NCBI GenBank assembly: GCA_003427395.1
Contig: BFEA01000398.1
Coordinates: forward strand, 927,788-986,416
Source of the DNA: Chara braunii
Taxonomy: Eukaryota > Streptophyta > Charophyceae > Charales > Characeae
Reading direction: 5' to 3'
Length of the DNA stretch: 58,629 bases
Made by a program: the position numbers and the translations under genes. The first letter of the stretch is position 1. Every line of letters starts with the position of its first letter. Shown in pieces: positions 51,426 to 58,629 of the stretch. The notes under the pieces were generated by a model. That model ran no database searches and was not told the DNA's origin. It saw only the letters and a list, made by a program, of their open reading frames with translations.

Positions 51426-52440
51426 GGGCACCAGAGAGCCCCTTATTTGCGTTCCCTCCACTGGACAGCTATGTGTCCGGGCAGTAGCAGAGTTCCATGA
51501 CTAGGCAGCCGCCGATCATATGGGCTTCCACAAGACGTTGGCTCGTGTGAGCCGCCTGTACGTCTGGTCGAAGCGCAAGGACTTTGTGAAGGACTACGTC
51601 GCAGAGTGTCCCACCTGTCAGAAGGTGAACAACGCGAACCACTTGCCTTATGGTTTGCTCCAGCCTCTTCCTATTCCCGAGGGTCGTTGGCAATCCATCT
51701 CGATGGACTTTATCGGTCCTCTTCGTCCTCCGACCCCTCGCGGTCATGATGCTATCCTGGTCGTCGTCTACCGCTTCACGAAGCGTGCACGCTTTGTTCC
51801 GTGCCCCTACGCCATCAGTGCACGTGAGGTTGTCAACATCGTGTTTGACCGAGTCGTGCGTGACCACGACTTACCTTTGAGCATCATATCTGATCGTGAC
51901 CATCAGTGCACGTGAGGCCGTCGACATCGTGTTTGACCGAGTCGTGCGTGACCACGGCTTACCGCTGAGCATCATATCTGATCGTGACTCGCGCTTTACC
52001 AGCCGATTCTGGCGGACGCCTCCACGAGGTTTACTGCACCCATCTCCGCTTCTCCTTGTCTTACCATCCCCAGACTGATGGTCAGACCGAGGTCATGGAC
52101 AGGACTCTCGGAGGTATTCTCCGAAAGATTGTTCGTGACGACCAGCAGTGGGATCTCCATCTTGCCCATGCGGAGATAGCCTACAACCACGCCATCTCGC
52201 CAACCACGGGGATGTTGCCTTACTATTGCGACCTTGGCTATCACCCTCGTGTTCGTGCTGACTTCCTTCGACCGTCACAGATGCACCCCGACATGAGTTG
52301 TCCCGCGCTGGATGATTGGGTTGCACATATGACGTCGATCATGAAGACCGCGCATGAGCACATAGCCGCTTCCCAGACTCGCATGGCAGCACATAGCCGC
52401 TTCCCGATCGAGGATGGATCATCCATTCAAAGTCCGTGAT
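51426..52440 (+). pseudogene. Element E integrase with an 88-bp frame-shifting duplication
   Basis: The HHCC zinc domain is HMGFHKTLARVSRLYVW to CPTCQKVNNANH. The core carries the catalytic residues in MDFIGPL, SDRDSRFTS and QTEVMDRTL (D, D, E). Between the first and second Asp, 51,813-51,900 is repeated as 51,901-51,988 with four differences. Eighty-eight bases shift the frame and the protein stops at 51,915. A further shift near 52,020 is needed to reach LRFSLSYHPQTDGQTEV. Integrase would insert the cDNA. Confidence 0.9.
51813..51988. repeat. 88-bp tandem duplication in the integrase core
   Basis: Two head-to-tail copies both run from CATCAGTGCACGTGAGG to ATCATATCTGATCGTGAC. The second has GCCGTCGA for GTTGTCAA, GGC for GAC and GCT for TTT. 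Differences of this level imply the duplication is not a very recent replication slip, or that two element copies were joined. Confidence 0.9.
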
Positions 52441-52599
52441 GATGTGCTTATCGACGCCCGCCACTTAGAGCTTGAAGCGGACACACTCCGCAAGTTTTGG
52501 CGTCGCTTCTTTGGCCCATGCCGCATCCTCCAGGCTGTCGGTTCTGATACGGCTTCTAGCCCGCGTGTGAAGCTGCCCGACTACCTACACTAGACTCGT

Positions 52600-53055
52600 G
52601 TGCACGATGTCTACCACGTCTCATTACTGCATCCCTACCGCAGACCGTCTGGGCGTTTCGCTGGACGACCATACAAGTGCCCCCCACCCATCATGGTGGA
52701 CGGCTATGAGGAGTTCCTCGTTTCAGACATCATTGGTCGCCAAGTCACTGACGACAACTCTCCTCACGTTGAGTATCTCGTACGTTGGAAGGGTTACCCT
52801 GATGAGGAGGCTACTTGGGAACCCTTCGAGCACTTGCAGCACGCTCACATGTTGGTGCGTGCCTATGACCGTGCTTGTCGTGCTGAGTTGACTGCTCCTC
52901 TTCAGCCCACTAACCCTCCTCCTTCTCCCTCGGCTGAGGAGACCGCTGAAGTCGAGCCTACTCCATCTGAGGCAGACCTTCAGCAGCAGCAGGATGCTTC
53001 TGAGCGTCCACAGTGCACCCGTCGTCGTTCTGCTCGATACGACGCTTCACTCTGA
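52600..53055 (+). pseudogene. Element E chromodomain
   Basis: After the integrase C-terminal part (MHDVYHVSLLHPYRRPSG) comes a canonical chromodomain: EFLVSDIIGRQV, HVEYLVRWKGYPDEEATWEP, FEHLQHAHMLVRAYDR. The aromatic cage positions (Y, W, W/E) are present. Chromodomains steer integration to methylated histone H3 chromatin and define chromoviruses. A Pro/Glu/Gln-rich tail ends in RRRSARYDASL and a TGA. The segment itself is open, but the integrase upstream is broken. Confidence 0.9.
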
Positions 53056-53930
53056 CTTATCTTCCCACGTCTTTGACTTCTCTGTACTCCATCCACTCCA
53101 GTTTTGCCACTTCAGCTCGTCGACGTTGCGGCTGTTCCTTGACGACATTCCATACTTCTCATCATGGATGTCAGCGGCAGCTTCATGGACTTCGTCATGA
53201 TCAGCTCTGCCTACTTCAGACGTCGTTACTCTCTTACCACCTTACCCTGTACAATACCCTGGTTGAGTCGCATGATGGTCTCCCATCGTCGGGTTCCTCT
53301 GAGTTGGGGTCTCCCTTGGTATACGCATAGGCATCGGGACCTAGCGTTGCCTTGGTTTCCCAACTTACGGATCCAGCTCCGACTTCCCCCACCTTAGGAG
53401 CCATTTGCATGATTCCCTTACCCATCACTTTTTCTACCCTCTGCCGGCCCTCACGCCCTAGTTAGGCAGCCTCGCATGCTTCATCTAGGTGCGCCCAATA
53501 TACCAGGCTCCCTTGTTCCCCCCTTGCATGGTCGACCCTCCATCGCGGTCACCCCTTTAGTCAAGCATTACCCGCCCTAATGGTCTATCTGTTAGGGTCA
53601 TTGGTTCTGTTCGTCGGGTTCGCCCCCAGTTCCCTTCCCTCATTGAGCTTGATGACATGTGTCTCCCTGTTATTTATGTGTGGATACCCTTAGGAGTTTA
53701 TCGAACCCTAGGCTGCATTCGCCACCCTCAGAGACCATCCCACCCTTTGGTGTGCGACACACTCCTCCTGCGACATATGGTTGCCTTGTTGTTGCTTTGT
53801 TGCTCTCAGACTGAGGCCACTGCCTTTGGCATTTCTAGGATTTAGTTCTTTTGCTTTTCACTAGTCAGCTGTTTCCAGACTGGGGCTACTGTCTCCATCA
53901 TTCTAGGATCTAGTTGTCATTACTTTCTAC
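53056..53930. other. Non-coding 3' region of element E and a 63-bp tandem repeat
   Basis: No polypurine tract or LTR matching 44,963-45,272 is visible. At 53,808-53,930 two diverged units share CAGACTG, GGC, ACTG, CATTYTAGGATYTAGTT. The element appears truncated at its 3' side. Confidence 0.5.
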
Positions 53931-53932
53931 TT

Positions 53933-54047
53933 TCCTACCTTCTTCCACCGAATACAACGCACGGTCGTTGTAGCTGTATTTGGGCTAAATGGTAGTCTAA
54001 AGACAACTATAATGACCGTGTGTTGTATTCGGGGGAAGAAGGTAGGA
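53933..54047. mobile_element. 115-bp palindromic MITE-like element
   Basis: The left arm TCCTACCTTCTTCCACCGAA, TACAACGCACGGTCGTTGTA and the reverse complement of the right arm (TCCTACCTTCTTCCCCCGAA, TACAACACACGGTCATTATA) match at all but four positions over about 40 bases, with a spacer of about 33 bases. It has no coding capacity. A target duplication could not be identified. It would fold into a long hairpin and is a possible small-RNA precursor. Confidence 0.7.
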
Positions 54048-54194
54048 CATGTATGCTAGTTAGTTGCTTCTGCTTTCACTTAGGCTGTTAGCTGTGACAT
54101 TTCTATTTTTGTGACATTTTCTATCCTAGGTTGCATCGCATGGACTCAGCATGGAGCTTGCTCCGCATCCTAGACTACTCAGGTTTTCATTTTC

Positions 54195-54857
54195 TTTGGT
54201 AGTGATCGGGATGTGCGATTTACCAATGAATTGTGGAAGGCCGTAGCTGCAGAACAAGGGACACAGCTGCAGATGACTTCCGGCAACCACCCAGAGGCAA
54301 ACAGGCAAGCAGAGCAGCTGAACCGCCCTGTTCAACACCTGCTGAGGCATTACATCAAGCCCAATCAGGTGGATTGGGATGACAAACTTGCTCTCATCGC
54401 CAGTCTGTATAACAACGACGTGCACAGTGCAACGGGGGTGAGCCCCAACAGTCTGCTACTGACTTTCAAACCTAGACTGCCCTTAGATTTTCTACTACCT
54501 GAGAATCAGCGTTCTGCTGCACCAGGCACCTTAGCGTTTGCATATCGATATGAGCGTCTGATGCAGCAAGCTGTAGAACAGATGCACAGGGCGCAGGCGA
54601 CGATGATAGAGTTTGAGAACAAGCAGCGTCGCCTATCCACATTCCAGGTAGGGTACATAGCCTGGGTCAAGTCCTCAGTACTGGGACAAGAACACAGGAT
54701 ATCCCGCAAGCTCATGCCACAGTACTTTGGATCCTGGGAGGTTCTAGATATCGTCGGGGATGATCCGGAGGGGCCAACATATGTAGTTCAGATCCCTGGT
54801 CATCTTCGCACTTACCCTGTCTTCCACGCCTCTAGGCTTGCCTTTCGAGGAAACTGA
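54195..54857 (+). pseudogene. Second Ty3/gypsy element F: integrase core end and C-terminus
   Basis: Starts abruptly with SDRDVRFTNELWKAV (second catalytic Asp), then GNHPEANRQAEQLNRPVQHL (catalytic Glu), WDDKLALIASLYNNDVHSAT, GVSPNSLLLTFKPRLPLDFL and the C-terminal GYIAWVKSSVLGQEHRISRK, LMPQYFGSWEVLD, VFHASRLAF. The typical H-P-Q-T-D-G is HPEANR here. It is diverged from element E, so it is a different family. The first part of the integrase and all upstream pol are missing. Confidence 0.85.
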
Positions 54858-55131
54858 TCATTTTCCCTCACGAAGCTCAATGCTACCCCCAACCATGGAT
54901 GGAGAGGTCGACATTGACGACATCGTGGACCATAGGGAAATGCCAGTTCCAAGACCAACAGGCAGAGGATGTCCTCCTAAGCCGAGGCTGCAATATCGCG
55001 TTCGGTCCTGACATCACATTGATCCTAAGGAGGACAGATGGTTTAACCGGGATGAACTGATGCAGACCGCTCCACAGGCTGTCGCCCACTACGACAAGTT
55101 ACTGCAGAAGGGAAAGCGCCAGATTCAGTAA
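54858..55131 (+). pseudogene. Element F chromodomain
   Basis: In a shifted frame: MDGEVDIDDIVDHREMPVPR, PKPRLQYRVR, a TGA, then HHIDPKEDRWFNRDELMQTA and PQAVAHYDKLLQKGKRQIQ followed by TAA. The arrangement fits a diverged chromodomain. A purine-rich run at 55,155-55,168 followed by TG could be a polypurine tract and LTR start, but I could not confirm an LTR. Confidence 0.65.
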
Positions 55132-55169
55132 TGGAACTCAGAGGACTGTCGAAGTATGGAGGAGGGAAT

Positions 55170-57140
55170 GCGGGGCATAAGGCCCCAATGGGCCCCTTTT
55201 GACCCTGTAAGCAGCACAGTCGGCCGCCTTAAGTGAATTCAGGCCCGACCAAGGCCAATAGGCCTATTTTTCGGCTACCACGCAACTAGGTAAATTCAGG
55301 CAGTTGCGGAGCGCCAATTGGTTGAGAGCGCCCAGGCCCTGGCTGCCTTTTTCGTACATAACTGAGGCAGGCCCTGCGGCAGATACACAACAAGGACCGA
55401 ACACAGGCGGCAGGCAGTTGAGCACAGGCAACCGTCACAAGCCCTAGGCCTGATTCGTTTGGACCGGGGCTCAGCCTCTCGGGGCCTACCGGAAGCTTCT
55501 GGGCAGGGGCCCAGCGCAGCCAGGCCACAAGCAGCAGGCAGGCCACTTCCATTTAGGAAAGTGCCTGCCCTCGCATTTGGCTCGGGCACTGGCTGCATGC
55601 TGCGCTATATGCTGGCCAGAGCCCGCGCGCTCACGGGCGAGCTGGATGAGTAGGCAGCCATAGCGGAGCTGCGCTGCACTATGCTGGATGGGGCGCATGG
55701 TGGTCCTTGGGTGCATGTGGCATCTGTGAGTTGGGGATCGAGGTTGTGAGTGATGCGAGAGACATACCTTGTGCTTGAGGCGAACAACATTGACCGAGAT
55801 CTGCTCGTACTTCGGGGAGCTGCTGACATCACCAACGACATTGTAGATAGGCTAGATAGGATCTGCCATTTCTAGTCTGGGTGCAGAGCGCCAGATAGGA
55901 TGTGGATATTGGTTCATTGGTGATGATGATGAGACTATCCCAACATTATCACTTCCGAGCTTTTGTTGTGCTCTTATTTGGTGGAACTCATATTGCAATT
56001 TTGCTTTTGGTTCAAGTTCATGACTATTTGGTTTCATGTGTATGATGCTGCTTGGTTTTTGGAGTTCGCTATCGCTCATTTTCCTTGCACATATATATCT
56101 ATTTCAACTTCAATGAAACTACACACTATAATATTACCATCTCTTATTCATTGTTTATATTATTCTACTATTATTTATATTCTATATTAGATATCTTTGA
56201 ATTGAATATATTTATTTTGTTTCTTATTATTATGGACTTAAAAGAAGAAAAGAAAAATCTATTTCTTTATTACTGAAACAGTATTCACTTGTCCGCAGTA
56301 GCCGATGCAGATCCCAGGGCTCGATCCCTAGTTCCCACCTTACCTATGTATAGTATCTGTGTCGAACCCGAGAGTTGAATCCGTGACCTGTGTATTTGTA
56401 ACAGTTGGTAGACTGTCGTAGGGTCCGTACATAGTAGGGGTTCGATTTGTAGACTTGTCGGGTAGGAATTGTAGCAAGCTCTAGAAGTCCTAATTGTAGC
56501 TCCTCCGAAAGGTCAAGGTCGTAGCTGCTACAGTCCAGAAGGGTCAAGGTCGTAGCTGCTACAGTATCGAAAAGCCAAGTCCACGGCCTTCTGGAAGGTC
56601 CTAGTAGTGGCCTTTCGAAGTTGCTCACGTTGAGGCTGAGGCAAGTGGGCAAGTGGTGGAGTCTACCCGTGCTGAGTCAGCGGTCCTAGTCCTAGTCTAG
56701 TCAAGCAAGTACCGCATGGGATTGTGTGCACCACGGGCATGGGAAAGGGGCAGACCAACAAGATACAGAAGTATAAATACAATGGGCAGCGCCCAACTAT
56801 CCATTCATTCCCGCGTAAGCCATGCGGAAGCGCTGCTACAGCAACTTGTGCAAGGTGGTCTGCAGTGAGCCCGAAGACGAAGTGGGCGAGAAGGAGCTTA
56901 GCCATAGCGATAGGGTAGCAGCGGCCATAGCCGCCATAGCTGATAGGAGAGTGTAGCGTGTATGTGTGTGCGTGTGTGTACAGTGTGATGCGTGTGGGAT
57001 ATCCAGGGTGATCCTCTGTGTGTGTGTGTGTGAAGAGAGAGTTGTACAGGCGCTGTGACGCCATAGCCATTTGAAGTGAACCTGTACTTGAACTGTGTTC
57101 TTGGCTACCATATCTCTGAGTTCTGAGTAGGCGCTTGTCG
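55170..57140. other. Non-coding repeat region
   Basis: Contains GC-rich sequence with AATTCAGGC repeated (about 55,238 and 55,293), an AT-rich stretch (55,960-56,280), a 24-bp tandem unit GGTCAAGGTCGTAGCTGCTA, CAGT at about 56,510 and 56,547, and TG-rich runs near 56,955-57,030. No protein or RNA gene is recognised. Part may be LTR of element F. Confidence 0.4.
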
Positions 57141-57178
57141 CCAGTTTGCTGCGGAACCTGTTTGCATGCGTGTGAAGT

Positions 57179-57371
57179 GTGAATGAGAGCAAGTCTGATT
57201 GCGTTGATATCGGAGCTGGTACCCGCTATTCCACGCGCATCCGTCGTGTGCCGCAGGGAGAGCTACGCGCCATAGCCGAAGTCGCCATCGGAGAGGAAGT
57301 CCGCCATAACGGGTCCGGAGGTGGAAGAAGTCGTCGCGCGCACCTGCAAAGAAGACCACGAAGAAGAAGAA

Positions 57372-57424
<53 letters not shown>

Positions 57425-57430
57425 GAATGA
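57179..57430 (+). other. Unrecognised short frame ending in a (GA)n tract
   Basis: The frame reads GAGTRYSTRIRRVPQGELRA, IAEVAIGEEVRHNGSGGGRS before running into the Arg-Glu of the (GA)n microsatellite. No family is recognised. It could be an exon start or retroelement leader; I cannot decide. Confidence 0.25.
57374..57423. repeat. (GA)n microsatellite
   Basis: About 24 GA units. A shorter GA run follows at about 57,482-57,500. Confidence 0.95.
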
Positions 57431-57781
57431 TACAAGTTTGGTTTACTACGTACCTCTGTTGAAGACATCGCTACACACACACAGAGAGAGAGAGAGAGAA
57501 GATTGGTTGTCATGTACTTGTGAAGTCCGCCGTGCAGTCCAACGTAGAAGAAGGAAGACGACCATAGCCGCGGAGCTCGACCACAAAGAGAGGACGGAGG
57601 GAAAGACCGAGAGGATAGAGGGAACCATAACCGAGGAAGAAGAAGGGAGAACCGAGAAAAAAATAAGAGAAAAGAGAAGATAGACGGGGTGAAGAAGAAA
57701 GAGGCGAGGAAGGAGAAAGGAAGAAGAAGGGTGGTGAGGAAGGAGAAGACGACAACCATAGCTGACTGCGAGAGTTGTCGG

Positions 57782-57927
57782 GCGTTGACCAGAGTTGACC
57801 GGGGGAGTTGACCACACGTTGATCGGGTGTTGACCGGAGTTGACCGGGAGTTGGCCGGGGGTTGACTACAACGTTGACCAAGCGTTGACCAAGCCGTTGA
57901 CCAAGACTGTTGACCACGAGTTTGACC
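57782..57927 (+). repeat. Array of GTTGACC units (W-box-like cores)
   Basis: About eleven TTGAC(C/T) cores occur in 146 bases, all on the + strand, spaced mostly 10-15 bases apart, each usually preceded by G and followed by a short variable linker. TTGAC(C/T) is the core of the plant W-box bound by WRKY factors. The array may equally be a simple degenerate minisatellite. Confidence 0.6.
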
Positions 57928-58485
57928 AAGCTGGAGTCGGTATAATCTCGCCAAGCCTTCAACCTATCCCCTCGCCCTATGGATGTGCACACACCCTGTG
58001 GTACTTGCTGAGTCAAGTCTGTCTATCTCTTGTCCTGCATCGATAGGGCCTTGTTGACCTAACCCACACGGGCTGAGTAGGGCTAAAGACTATGTCTGAC
58101 GACTCGACTGTCCCGGAGGACACAAACCCTACCAAGGACCAGTACTGACCGGCGGGCGGCTTGGTGTGGCACGGTAGGCCCAAAATCCGAGTTGTGGGGT
58201 TCACAACAGGCCGTCTAAGTCTTGAGAGGACCTGCTGATCGTGTCGTCTTGTCTGTGACGTTAAATAATTCCTGAGGAGTTACGGGGGATCTCCTTAAAT
58301 GCCTCCTGATCAGCAATAGGTCCTGTAGTGACAGTCGTAGAGTAGGTCTAGGCTAGAGACCCTAGTTGACAGGATCCTGTCCGGATTCTGTAAGACCTTA
58401 GATTGAGTCAGTAGGTTGTGTCAGTCAGGGGGTAGAGTCTAAGTGGTGAGAAGTGGAACCATAGCTCGGTTGTGCACCTAACACC

Positions 58486-58629
58486 ATGGTTGACACACGT
58501 GGAGGAAAGAGTACTACCCCTTACACCCAGACTTAGGAAGAGCAATTCGCTGCCATTCTGAGAGAGAGAAGGGAGAAGGAGCTCCTCAAACAGGCGAAGT
58601 TGAAGGCGATCGCTGAGGAGCAGGCGGCG
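58486..58629 (+). pseudogene. Retrotransposon gag N-terminus running off the window
   Basis: The ATG at 58,486 opens MVDTRGGKSTTPYTQT, an in-frame TAG, then EEQFAAILREREK-like sequence and KELLKQAKLKAIAEEQAA to the window end. The Lys/Glu/Ala-rich start with a coiled coil and the position after non-coding leader suggest the gag of another LTR retrotransposon. The identity is inferred from composition. Confidence 0.45.

Noticed and set aside
54195-55131. Element F as the missing 3' end of element E
   Set aside because: E already has its own integrase and chromodomain, and the two integrases differ clearly in sequence.

Overview
The window is nuclear DNA from a repeat-rich green-lineage eukaryote, most likely a streptophyte alga of the Characeae (Chara-like). 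Four things point there: a plant-type LCAT-like phospholipase exon ending in a canonical GT splice donor, a plant-type U6 snRNA sequence, plant-type mitochondrial rRNA fragments embedded in the chromosome, and LINEs whose ORF1 has the DUF4283-like plus CCHC layout of plant L1 elements. The genus is an inference. No bacterial gene organisation (operons, ribosome binding sites) is present. Nearly everything recognisable is mobile-element debris; only one host protein-coding exon is convincing.

Layout. 1-5.1 kb: unassigned DNA, retroposon-like poly(A) tails, a TG/GA microsatellite and a G-rich TTAGGG-like run. 5.1-6.3 kb: + strand LINE reverse-transcriptase fragment, cut by a GC-rich hairpin element (6.29-6.56 kb). 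6.9-8.3 kb: ATC-rich satellite. 8.3-13.4 kb: minus-strand LINE (D), broken by an 832-bp insertion with a 3-bp target duplication and by a small retroposon. 13.6-14.4 kb: GGCCG-rich hAT-like non-autonomous transposon around a 374-bp gap. 14.9-15.1 kb: SINE-like copy. 16.0-23.45 kb: + strand LINE (C) with ORF1, an endonuclease with intact motifs, a 540-bp hAT-like insertion with perfect 8-bp target duplications, and a deleted reverse transcriptase. 23.45-30.08 kb: two minus-strand LINEs (B and A) joined end to end. 30.3-30.9 kb: gap. 30.9-31.6 kb: two SINE-like copies in opposite orientation.

32-43 kb: microsatellites and minisatellites surrounding exon 1 of an LCAT4-like phospholipase (33,811-34,600), a U6 snRNA-like gene with a degenerate tandem copy, tRNA-like SINE heads and an inverted minisatellite. 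A sequence at 41,382-41,437 has every conserved core position of a type III hammerhead ribozyme; two related but damaged motifs flank the LCAT exon. At 43.67 kb there is a 38-bp Nextera mate-pair junction adapter between two identical 173-bp copies, an assembly artefact.

45-53 kb: a Ty3/gypsy chromovirus (E) with a 5' LTR, a primer binding site, gag, protease, RT, RNase H, integrase and a chromodomain, all with nonsense or frameshift damage. Its gag is split by the 3' end of mitochondrial SSU rRNA and its RNase H by a piece of mitochondrial LSU rRNA. 53.9 kb: a 115-bp palindromic MITE-like element. 54.2-55.1 kb: a second, different Ty3/gypsy integrase and chromodomain (F). 55-58.6 kb: non-coding repeats, an array of TTGAC W-box-like cores, and the first codons of another retrotransposon gag running off the end.

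The elements do not form a pathway. They record successive rounds of insertion, with the LCAT-like gene as the only host coding signal; its remaining exons were not found here.
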